A stretch of DNA of 13,946 bases from a bacterium (GTDB taxonomy: Bacteria > Patescibacteriota > Patescibacteriia > CAIQCM01), in NCBI GenBank assembly GCA_023246535.1, contig JAHFIF010000025.1:1-13946 (forward strand), written 5' to 3'. Under the pieces are notes generated by a model. That model had not been told where the DNA came from and did not search any database. It was given only the letters and a program-made list of their open reading frames with translations. The position numbers and the translations under genes are program-made. Within the stretch, counting starts at the first letter, position 1; each line of letters starts with the position of its first letter. Shown piece by piece: positions 8,880 through 13,768 of the stretch.

Positions 8880-8902
8880 CAAACCGGCGCCAATTGGCAC
8901 AA

Positions 8903-8930
8903 TTGACTTTTGGTACGGAAAAAGGATAAT
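8903..8930 (+). promoter_or_regulatory. candidate sigma70-type promoter of the tRNA gene
   Basis: TTGACT at 8903-8908 and GATAAT at 8925-8930 are separated by 16 bases, each a 5/6 match to consensus. It would start transcription near 8937, giving a leader of about 57 bases before tRNA-Gly, divergent from the ABC operon. Confidence 0.5.
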
Positions 8931-8993
8931 ATCTAAATAATTCGCGACCGTTAATGCGTTAGCGTTGACGGCACAGATGCTTAAAATCAGTGA

Positions 8994-9065
8994 GCGGGCA
9001 TAGTATAGCGGCTATTACACGAGTTTTCCAAACTCGATATGAGGGTTCGACTCCCTCTGCCCGCT
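8994..9065 (+). tRNA. tRNA-Gly (anticodon UCC)
   Basis: Complete cloverleaf. The acceptor stem GCGGGCA (8994-9000) pairs with TGCCCGC (9058-9064) and is followed by discriminator T at 9065, the usual U73 of bacterial tRNA-Gly. The anticodon stem is CGAGT/ACTCG with the 7-base loop TTTCCAA, anticodon TCC at 9027-9029. The T arm is GAGGG, loop TTCGACT, CCCTC. CCA is not encoded. The acceptor helix continues outward for 14 more pairs into leader (8980-8993) and trailer (9065-9078), see findings. The anticodon reads GGA/GGG; it is not the UCA type that decodes UGA in some Patescibacteria. Confidence 0.95.
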
Positions 9066-9149
9066 CATTGATTTTAAGAGATTCTCCGCCCACCTCCCGC
9101 TTCGGCGGGATTGGGCGGACCCGCTCGCGGACGGACCGCGACGAGCGGG
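9066..9149 (+). other. two-hairpin insert between tRNA 3' end and its duplicate
   Basis: This 84-base non-coding segment carries two strong hairpins. The first (9085-9119) has an outer TCCGCCCA/TGGGCGGA stem and an inner TCCCGC-TTCG-GCGGGA stem with a C(UUCG)G tetraloop. The second (9120-9149) has CCCGCTCG/CGAGCGGG outside and GCGG/CCGC inside. Its first bases (9066-9078) are the inverted complement of the tRNA leader. It has the look of a small palindromic element or the scar of a tRNA-targeted integration. Confidence 0.55.
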
Positions 9150-9166
9150 GACTCCCTCTGCCCGCT
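9150..9166 (+). repeat. 17-bp duplicate of the tRNA-Gly 3' end (att-like)
   Basis: GACTCCCTCTGCCCGCT repeats exactly bases 9049-9065, from the T-loop through the discriminator base of the tRNA, 101 bp further on. A direct repeat ending exactly at the mature 3' end of a tRNA is typical of integrase attachment sites. No integrase gene lies in the window. Confidence 0.7.
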
Positions 9167-9206
9167 TTGTCAGCACGAACGAAAAAACCTTTAACCGAAC
9201 AATGCG

Positions 9207-9237
9207 ACAAACACCGCCGGTAAACGGCGGTGTTTGT
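9207..9237 (+). terminator. hairpin terminator downstream of the tRNA region
   Basis: A perfect 13-bp stem ACAAACACCGCCG/CGGCGGTGTTTGT with a 5-base GTAAA loop, followed by ATTTAAA. The U-tract is poor, so the exact mechanism is uncertain, but its position fits the end of the tRNA transcript. Confidence 0.6.
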
Positions 9238-9244
9238 ATTTAAA

Positions 9245-9275
9245 AACACCTCTTGCCGTTCGGGCAAAAGGTGTT
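9245..9275 (-). terminator. rho-independent terminator of the ribbon-helix-helix gene
   Basis: On the minus strand AACACCTTTTGCCC pairs with GGCAAGAGGTGTT (small internal mismatch) and is followed by a T-rich tail. It begins 20 bases after the stop codon of the 9295-9651 gene. Confidence 0.7.
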
Positions 9276-9294
9276 GCGGCGCGGTGCCGCCGAG

Positions 9295-9651
9295 CTACTT
9301 ACCGTCGTCTTCGCGACGGGAAAAATCAACCTCGATGACCGCTCCCCGACCGCGAGCCGGCGGCGCGCCACGCTTGGCTGCGGCGGCCGGTTGATCGCGA
9401 CGCGTTCCGCGGCTGCGCTTCATGTTGACCTTGAACAGGCCGCCTTTTTTGTCGGCCAAAAGCACCGACTTCCCGCCCTCCTCTTCATCGAAGAAAAAGG
9501 CATCGCGCATGATCGCTTCGGCGATGACGTCATCGACGTAAACGCCGCGCTTGCGGGCCATTCTCGTTGCTTCAGCTAACACGTCGGTCGGCAAACGGAC
9601 CGTCACCTTAACCTTGCCGTGGTCGTGGCGAGCCATCTTGGGATCGGGCAT
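9295..9651 (-). CDS. small ribbon-helix-helix-like DNA-binding protein
   Basis: A 118-residue protein. The frame extends upstream to 9801, but the ATG at 9651 has a strong AGGAGG 4 bases before it, and the extra upstream residues look non-coding. Residues ~12-46 have the ribbon-helix-helix pattern: a strand KVTVRLP, helix DVLAEATRMARKRG, turn, helix YVDDVIAEAI, as in CopG/Arc/MetJ-type repressors. An acidic patch FFFDEEEGG follows, then LADKKGGLFKV, and a tail rich in Arg, Ala and Gly (RSRGTRRDQ, PPARGRG). DNA binding is inferred from the fold pattern; the target is unknown. It is divergent from the 306-residue gene at 9825, so autoregulation of the shared intergenic region is possible. No toxin partner is adjacent on the same strand. 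Confidence 0.75.
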   Translation of the reverse strand: MPDPKMARHDHGKVKVTVRLPTDVLAEATRMARKRGVYVDDVIAEAIMRDAFFFDEEEGGKSVLLADKKGGLFKVNMKRSRGTRRDQPAAAAKRGAPPARGRGAVIEVDFSRREDDGK

Positions 9652-9756
9652 GGAACCTCCTATAATTGATTTTGAACAAGGTACGATACGCGAAAGGATA
9701 GCCGATCTTGCGCCCAAAGTCAAGACCGGCGGGCGCGCCAAAGGCGGCCGCCAGGA

Positions 9757-9785
9757 TTGACATTCGGCCGCGGCAATGTTAAAAA
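9757..9785 (+). promoter_or_regulatory. sigma70-type promoter of the 306-residue gene
   Basis: A perfect TTGACA at 9757-9762, a 17-base spacer, then TAAAAA at 9780-9785 preceded by TGT (extended -10). The predicted start near 9792 gives a leader of about 33 bases containing GGAGG at 9812-9816. This is the most canonical promoter in the window. Confidence 0.7.
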
Positions 9786-9824
9786 GAGCCGTTCGTTGCA
9801 CTTTGCCAAACGGAGGAAAATCCG

Positions 9825-10745
9825 ATGTTACTTACGCTGAAAATGGAGCCGAATATCGCTCCCGTTCTTTGGCGAACGTTTCGGAGCCGCAGCTATCCCG
9901 ATTATTCGATCGCCTTAGACGGATTTGTTTACGGTCCGCCGAAATACGACCCCAAGCGTCGGAAAATTAACTTCAACCACCACGAAAAGGTCGATCGCAT
10001 GACGACGCGCGCGACTTGCAGCCAAGTCCTGGTGGCCATTCGCCAAGGACTCTTCAGCCGCTTTGACCGCGAGACCTTGGTCTGGGCCAGCGATTGCGAC
10101 GAAGACGTCTGCTTGTCGGTATTCCTGCTACGCCATCCTAAGCTGGTCGCCCGCGTCATGAATTCGCGACTCAATCGCCTGGTCTCGATCGAAGGCCTGC
10201 TGGACAGCACGGCCGGCGCCTACCCTTTTCCCAAGCACCTGAAGGCGCTCGAAGAACTCGCCTGGGTCTTTAAGCCGTACCGCGACTTTCGCCTTAGCGG
10301 CCAGATCGAGCACAAGGACGCTGCGGAGTTCACTGAGATCGTTGACGCGGTCGGCCGACGCATTTCGCAATATCTGAAACGCACCAACGGCCGCATCCCG
10401 CTCGATACCCGCTATGATCGCATCGGCGGCGGCGAGGACTGGGCCATGATCCGCGAAATTGGCGCGCAAGGACGCACCGGCGCCTTTAACGACGGCATCC
10501 GCGCCTACATGTCGGTTCGCGACCGGCCGGACGGCCGGCATACGGTGTCGATCGGGCGCATGTCGATCTTCGTCGACTTCGCCACCTGGAACATCTGCCG
10601 CCACCTCAACGTCATCGAAGGCACGGCGCGATCGGCCGATCGCTGGGGCGGCGCCGACAACATCATTGGCAGTCCGAAAAAAGCCGGCACCAAGTTGTCG
10701 CTCGAACAGATCGCCTGGGTCATCGAAAAGTACAAGCGCTCATGA
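9825..10745 (+). CDS. conserved hypothetical protein, possible remote DHH-type phosphoesterase
   Basis: A 306-residue soluble protein with no signal peptide or membrane segment. The ATG at 9825 is supported by GGAGG with 8-base spacing and a strong upstream promoter. Visible features: LDGFVYGPPKYDP at ~31-43, INFNHHEKVDR at ~48-58, an acidic ASDCDEDVCLSVF at ~88-100, SIEGLLDS at ~121-128, and a Gly-rich GGADNIIGSPKKAGTKLS at ~275-292. A paired His in NHHE, followed by an Asp cluster and a late Gly-rich segment, recalls DHH/DHHA1 phosphoesterases (DHH motif, then D in motif III, then GGGH), but the motifs are not exact and this is an inference. It is a single-gene transcript closed by a perfect hairpin terminator at 10753. 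Together with a proper promoter and Shine-Dalgarno, unlike most neighbours, this may point to transfer from another lineage. Confidence 0.8.
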   Translation: MLLTLKMEPNIAPVLWRTFRSRSYPDYSIALDGFVYGPPKYDPKRRKINFNHHEKVDRMTTRATCSQVLVAIRQGLFSRFDRETLVWASDCDEDVCLSVFLLRHPKLVARVMNSRLNRLVSIEGLLDSTAGAYPFPKHLKALEELAWVFKPYRDFRLSGQIEHKDAAEFTEIVDAVGRRISQYLKRTNGRIPLDTRYDRIGGGEDWAMIREIGAQGRTGAFNDGIRAYMSVRDRPDGRHTVSIGRMSIFVDFATWNICRHLNVIEGTARSADRWGGADNIIGSPKKAGTKLSLEQIAWVIEKYKRS

Positions 10746-10752
10746 AACGCAA

Positions 10753-10790
10753 CGGCCGACGGAACCTTCCGTCGGCCGATTTTATTTATT
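10753..10790 (+). terminator. rho-independent terminator of the 306-residue gene
   Basis: A 12-bp perfect stem CGGCCGACGGAA/TTCCGTCGGCCG is followed by ATTTTATTTATT. It starts 8 bases after the stop codon. There is no T-run on the minus strand, so it serves the plus-strand gene only. Confidence 0.85.
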
Positions 10791-10804
10791 GCTTCGCCGG
10801 ATCT

Positions 10805-11308
10805 TCAAGGATAAAGAACGTAATAATTCGGCCAATTGGAGTGGCAGCTTTGGGCGCAGCTTTTGGCGTCGGGGTCGCCGGCGTTTTCCAAAGTGGCCGC
10901 CAGGCAATATCGGTTGTCGCTGTACCGTTGGTAGACATACGCGTACCAGCCGCCGCCGCAGCTGACCGCGCCCCGATGGCTGAAATACGGATCCTGCGGC
11001 AAAGTTTTCAAATACGGCGCCAACGAGTCGGCCAGACCGCCTCCCCCGCTCGACCAACAACCCCAATCGCTGGCGCAAACGCCGCCGCTCAGCCCTTGGT
11101 TGGGATAGACGCCATTGTCGTTATAAAACAGGTCGAGCGCCTTCATCATTTGGGCGATATCCGTTTTTCTTTTCGTGTCGCGCGATTTGACGCGCGCCGA
11201 ATTCAAAGAAAGGACAGCCACGGTCGAGAGCAATCCGATGATCGAAATAACAACCAGGAGTTCGACAAGAGTGAAGGCGGCGCGTTTAAGCGAAGGCCTT
11301 TTGGAGAT
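10805..11308 (-). CDS. type IV pilin-like protein (prepilin N-terminus, start codon not canonical)
   Basis: The frame contains a class III prepilin signal: SLKRAA then FTLVELLVVISIIGLL, with Glu at the fifth position after the predicted cleavage between A and F. A long helix continues through RVKSRDTKRKTDIAQMMKALDLFYNDNGVYP, as in CPR pseudopilins of the GspG/PilA type. The C-terminal domain has several Cys (CASDWGCW, SCGGGW, RYCLA, SCAQSC). The frame is open back to 11326, but no ATG, GTG or TTG precedes the signal sequence. The only such codon near it is a TTG at 11233 inside the helix, which would lose the signal. I place a nominal start at the ATC at 11308; the true start is unknown. It lies directly after galT and is probably co-transcribed with it. 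The role would be pilus or competence/secretion pseudopilus subunit. Confidence 0.75.
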   Translation of the reverse strand: MSKRPSLKRAAFTLVELLVVISIIGLLSTVAVLSLNSARVKSRDTKRKTDIAQMMKALDLFYNDNGVYPNQGLSGGVCASDWGCWSSGGGGLADSLAPYLKTLPQDPYFSHRGAVSCGGGWYAYVYQRYSDNRYCLAATLENAGDPDAKSCAQSCHSNWPNYYVLYP

Positions 11309-11318
11309 TGACGTATGG

Positions 11319-12218
11319 TTATTTTTTTACTTTAAAATTCTTTCGATAAAACTTCGCCGCCGCTTCCGGCGCCACGGGATTGATGATGAGCCCGGTGCCC
11401 AATTCCAGCCCGGCCCAGTGGGCGCCGCGCGGCGTCACCTTGATGTAAAAATGCTGGTCATGGTCCATGACCCGCTCATGCATGTAAAAATTGTACGGCA
11501 CCTTGAGTTCGCCGACGGCGGTCAGAATATTCTTCAGGGCGAACGCGACCGAGGCGCGCTCCGCGGCGGTCAGATCGGCGACATTGTCGAGGTGGCGGCG
11601 CGGAAAAATGCGCGCTTCATACGCATGCTGCGAAGCGAATGGCGCATAGGCGAAAACGTTTTTGTCGGCGAATATTTTGCGCGGCCCTTTTTCTTCTTTT
11701 TTGATCGTGTCGCAATAAATGCACCCGCCGGTCTTGCCCTGATAAAGATGCTCTTGGTCCGTTTTATCCTGCAAATACGGGGAAATAAAGCTCATGCCGA
11801 TCACTTGCGTGTGCTCATGCGCCTTGGACGCGCCGGCCGACGAACCGGCATTGTTGAAGACCAAAATGTATTTGATCAGCTTGTCCTTTTTCATTTCCGC
11901 GACGCGGTCAGCGTAGACCTTGAGGCATTCGGCCAGTTCGGGGACCGCGAGCTCGTATAACCGCCGCTTGTGGTCCGGCGTTTCCACAATGATCTCCTGC
12001 CGCCCGTAGACGCCGCCTTTTTGCGTGGTAAAAGCGGGGTATTTGTTCTTCAAAACTGCCATCTGCCAAGGGTGGCCATAAGCTTTGAGAACCTGGCTTT
12101 TAGCCATGTTCCCCGGGCAAAACGGGCAAGCCACCGCATCAGTCGGCCGCTTGGCCCGCAGCGGCGCAATGAGCGCGTAACGGTCCTGCAAATAGTCTTT
12201 GCGAATTTCGGATTTCAT
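11319..12218 (-). CDS. galT: galactose-1-phosphate uridylyltransferase family protein
   Basis: A 299-residue HIT-superfamily nucleotidyltransferase of the GalT class. CPFCPGN at 31-37 supplies the first metal-binding Cys pair. GASKAHEHTQVIG at ~129-141 holds the active-site H-x-H-x-Q, in which the second His (~136) would form the nucleotidyl intermediate. CIYC at ~166-169, RRHLDN at ~207-212, and the C-terminal HFYIKVTPR and WAGLELGTGLIIN blocks are typical of the family. E. coli GalT has HPH at the active site; here it is HEH, so the substrate (galactose-1-P or another sugar phosphate) is less certain than the family. Length is slightly below the usual ~340. A perfect TATAAT ends 8 bases before the ATG and no Shine-Dalgarno is visible. 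The pilin-like gene follows closely. Confidence 0.85.
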   Translation of the reverse strand: MKSEIRKDYLQDRYALIAPLRAKRPTDAVACPFCPGNMAKSQVLKAYGHPWQMAVLKNKYPAFTTQKGGVYGRQEIIVETPDHKRRLYELAVPELAECLKVYADRVAEMKKDKLIKYILVFNNAGSSAGASKAHEHTQVIGMSFISPYLQDKTDQEHLYQGKTGGCIYCDTIKKEEKGPRKIFADKNVFAYAPFASQHAYEARIFPRRHLDNVADLTAAERASVAFALKNILTAVGELKVPYNFYMHERVMDHDQHFYIKVTPRGAHWAGLELGTGLIINPVAPEAAAKFYRKNFKVKK

Positions 12219-12226
12219 ATACTGCT

Positions 12227-12232
12227 ATTATA
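12227..12232 (-). promoter_or_regulatory. -10 box of the galT-like gene
   Basis: A perfect TATAAT on the minus strand ends 8 bases before the ATG at 12218, so the message would be nearly leaderless. Any -35 box would fall at about 12250-12256, touching the outer end of the palindromic repeat; only a weak match (TTATCA) is there. Confidence 0.55.
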
Positions 12233-12254
12233 CTCTAATTCCGACCCCTTCTGA

Positions 12255-12381
12255 TAACTCACCCTACCCTCTCTTATAATAAGAGAGGGGTTAAGAAGCT
12301 TCGATATTGCAAGCAACGGCATATAAAATATGAAGCATATCGCTCCTTCTCTTATTATAAGAGAAGGATACGGATGAGTTA
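12255..12381. repeat. 127-bp palindromic repeat, copy 1 (downstream of the DUF559 gene)
   Basis: It starts TAACTCACCC and ends GGATGAGTTA, so its outer ends are inverted repeats. Each end also contains its own hairpin: an 11-bp stem around CTCTTATAATAAGAG near the left end and CTCTTATTATAAGAG near the right end. The first 37 bases are identical to copy 2 and the last 36 differ by one base; the ~53 central bases are diverged. The terminal TTA is the reverse of the stop codon of the DUF559 gene. The hairpins could also act as a terminator. TA at both borders would fit a TA-target MITE. Confidence 0.85.
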
Positions 12382-12741
12382 CCGGCCTCCCAACTCGTTA
12401 ACAATCGACTCGCCAACGCCTTCGATAGTATTCAAAACATCGTTATTCCAAAATCTAATTACTTTTATTCCGCTTTTGTTTAAATATTCAGTTCGCGCGT
12501 CGTCAGATCGCTTATTTTCTGGTTCGTCGTGTTGTCCGCCGTCCAGTTCAATCGCCAACTTCTTTTCCGAACAGTAAAAATCAAGAATATAATTTCCAAA
12601 ACTGTATTGCCGGACAAATTTTAAATTCAAAAGATTTCTGCCCCTGATCAAATTCCATAATTTGCGTTCCGCGTCCGTTTGATTACTCCGAAGCTGCTGA
12701 CGGAGCGGCTTTAACGTTTTGTTATTGTTGTTGAAATACAT
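12379..12741 (-). CDS. DUF559 family endonuclease-like protein (Vsr-like fold)
   Basis: A 120-residue protein that spans the whole DUF559 domain: LRSNQTDAERKLWNLIRGR at ~17-35, LKFVRQYSFGNYILDFYC at ~40-57, LAIELDGGQHDEP at ~62-74 and VIRFWNNDVLNT at ~94-105. Asp54, Glu65 and Asp67 with the following QH fit a PD-(D/E)XK nuclease core of the very-short-patch-repair type. The biochemical activity of most DUF559 proteins is not established. The stop codon TAA is contributed by the end of the palindromic repeat at 12255-12381, and a second copy of the repeat begins 22 bases before the ATG (12764). Codon use is AT-rich compared with galT and ruvC (the N-terminus has four Asn in a row). No Shine-Dalgarno is clear. 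Likely a horizontally acquired repeat-associated gene. Confidence 0.88.
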   Translation of the reverse strand: MYFNNNNKTLKPLRQQLRSNQTDAERKLWNLIRGRNLLNLKFVRQYSFGNYILDFYCSEKKLAIELDGGQHDEPENKRSDDARTEYLNKSGIKVIRFWNNDVLNTIEGVGESIVNELGGR

Positions 12742-12763
12742 ACGTTATCGTATTTCCGGCCCT

Positions 12764-12890
12764 TAACTCACCCTACCCTCTCTTATAATAAGAGAGGGGT
12801 CGAGACGCTTCGATATTTGATGATGTTACATCTAAAATGAGCCGCTTCCTGTTCCTTCTCTTATTATAAGAGAAGGATATGGATGAGTTA
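12764..12890. repeat. 127-bp palindromic repeat, copy 2 (between ruvC and the DUF559 gene)
   Basis: It has the same length, orientation and terminal hairpins as copy 1. Its terminal TTA at 12888-12890 supplies the ruvC stop codon TAA. On the minus strand it follows ruvC directly and could terminate or attenuate the ruvC transcript. The diverged centre contrasts with almost identical ends, which suggests that the ends are the functional parts. Confidence 0.85.
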
Positions 12891-13355
12891 TTGGAGTACC
12901 GCCGCCGCGTAGGCGACCGCCAAGGCGTCGGCGGCATCGTCGGGCTGGGGAACCTTCTCTAATTTAAAAATTATTTTCACCATTTGCTGCATTTGTTTTT
13001 TGTCGGCGTTGCCATAGCCGGTCATGCTCTGTTTGACCTGGCCCGGACCAATCTCGACCACCCTGGCGCCGCTCTCGGAACACAGCAGCAAAATTACCCC
13101 GCGCGCCTCCCCTACCGCGGTCGCGGTTTTGACGTTTTTTTGAAAAAAAAGTTTTTCCACGCCAATGACTTCGGGTTTATATTCGCGAATGATCTTGCCA
13201 AGGTCGGTTTTGATCATTTGCAGCCGCAGCCCGTGGTCGTCGGTTTTCGGCGTCTCAATGCAGCCGTAGGTTACGGCTTTAAGCTGGCTGCCGATTTTTT
13301 CGACAAGGCCGTAGCCAACGCGGCCAATGCCGGGGTCGATGCCGAGGATGATCAT
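12888..13355 (-). CDS. ruvC: crossover junction endodeoxyribonuclease RuvC
   Basis: A 155-residue RuvC resolvase, which cuts Holliday junctions symmetrically as part of RuvABC. The catalytic acidic residues are present: Asp7 in LGIDPG, Glu67 in VEKLFF, and the pair Asp140/Asp143 in PDDAADALAVA. The block VGEARGVILL and the TGYGNADKKQM segment are typical. Length is normal (family ~155-175), and the protein ends at Q155 just where the palindromic repeat starts, so the insertion may have trimmed a few residues. The ATG directly abuts the heptamer inverted repeat, and the four-helix-bundle gene stops 5 bases upstream. No Shine-Dalgarno is visible, so translation may depend on coupling. yebC, its common neighbour, lies just beyond. 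Confidence 0.96.
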   Translation of the reverse strand: MIILGIDPGIGRVGYGLVEKIGSQLKAVTYGCIETPKTDDHGLRLQMIKTDLGKIIREYKPEVIGVEKLFFQKNVKTATAVGEARGVILLLCSESGARVVEIGPGQVKQSMTGYGNADKKQMQQMVKIIFKLEKVPQPDDAADALAVAYAAAVLQ

Positions 13356-13383
13356 AACTTTTAACTTTTAGCTTTTAACTTTT
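13355..13383 (+). repeat. 29-bp terminal inverted repeat of heptamers, left arm
   Basis: Built from units of CTTTTAA/CTTTTAG. It matches the inverted right arm at 13738-13766 at 26 of 29 positions. It overlaps the last codons of the four-helix-bundle gene and touches the ruvC start codon. Confidence 0.75.
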
Positions 13384-13723
13384 TAATAACGGCGTTCAAA
13401 ATTCGTTGAACTTCGTGCAAAATATGAAAAGCCTTTGTGTACTCATCTTTATTACCATAAATATCAATTGCTAAAAGCATTTGCGTCTCGAGCTCGGCCG
13501 AAGAACCATAAGCAATTCCTAAAAATTGAATGTATTCTCTTAAATTATTCCTCTGTTTTCCTTCCGCTATATTCGAAGGAATCGAAACGGCCGACCTTCT
13601 CATCTGAGAAGACAAGCCGTACGTTTCTTGTTTAGGGAAACTATCCGTCAGACGATAAATTTCTTTTGCCAAAACCATCGATTTGACCCAGAAAGTTAAC
13701 TCCCGAAACGACTTCACATACAT
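13361..13723 (-). CDS. four helix bundle protein (S23 / intervening-sequence protein family)
   Basis: A 120-residue all-helical protein with the family's typical order: FRELTFWVKSMVLAKEIYRLTDSFP at the N-terminus, ETYGLSSQMRRSAVSIPSNIAEGKQRN at ~33-59, YIQFLGIAYGSSAELETQMLLA at ~64-85 and a last helix HILHEVQRILNAVIKKLKA. The SNIAEG and GSSAELETQ motifs are diagnostic of the S23 ribosomal/IVP family (TIGR02436, PF05635), which forms pentameric bundles; the function is unknown, nucleic-acid binding has been proposed. The last codons (KLKAKS, stop) are encoded by the heptamer repeat itself. The gene is AT-rich against its GC-rich neighbours and sits between yebC and ruvC, as expected for an insertion. 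No Shine-Dalgarno is visible. Confidence 0.92.
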   Translation of the reverse strand: MYVKSFRELTFWVKSMVLAKEIYRLTDSFPKQETYGLSSQMRRSAVSIPSNIAEGKQRNNLREYIQFLGIAYGSSAELETQMLLAIDIYGNKDEYTKAFHILHEVQRILNAVIKKLKAKS

Positions 13724-13737
13724 ACGAAGTCGACGAC

Positions 13738-13766
13738 AAAAGTTAAAAGTTAACAGTTAAAAGTTC
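13738..13766 (+). repeat. 29-bp terminal inverted repeat of heptamers, right arm
   Basis: AAAAGTT units with one AACAGTT variant. It is the inverted counterpart of 13355-13383, lies 14 bases before the four-helix-bundle start codon, and begins 2 bases after the yebC stop. Confidence 0.75.
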
Positions 13767-13768
13767 AA

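Larger units (their letters stand above)
12255..12890 (-). mobile_element. putative composite unit: DUF559 gene bounded by two 127-bp palindromic repeats
   Basis: Two repeats of equal length (127 bp) and the same orientation enclose one 363-bp gene for a PD-(D/E)XK/Vsr-like protein. The unit lies between ruvC and galT and is AT-richer than both. Mobility is inferred from the flanking repeats and the association with a nuclease; no transposase is present. Confidence 0.45.
13355..13766 (-). mobile_element. putative inserted unit: four-helix-bundle gene with 29-bp inverted ends
   Basis: A 412-bp segment bounded by matching inverted repeats contains only the S23-like gene and separates yebC from ruvC, which are adjacent in many bacteria. 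S23-type genes are known from intervening sequences in 23S rRNA genes and occur scattered in many genomes. Movement of this unit is inferred. No clear target duplication is visible. Confidence 0.45.

Noticed and set aside
8848..8880. GTG start at 8880 for the ABC ATPase
   Set aside because: The codon overlaps the extended -10 box, and the added residues have no family support; the ATG at 8847 gives the normal N-terminus.
9150..9166. Second, truncated tRNA gene
   Set aside because: Only 17 bases match; the sequence just upstream forms an unrelated hairpin and lacks anticodon and D arms.
9652..9801. Upstream extension of the ribbon-helix-helix protein by 50 residues
   Set aside because: The internal ATG at 9651 has a perfectly placed AGGAGG; the extension covers the divergent promoter of the 9825 gene.
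11175..11960. 261-codon plus-strand open frame opposite the galT-like gene
   Set aside because: It is antisense to conserved GalT motifs and has no ribosome-binding site or recognisable domain.
12255..12890. CRISPR array
   Set aside because: There are only two repeats, 127 bp long and separated by a gene; no short regularly spaced repeats or cas genes are present anywhere in the window.
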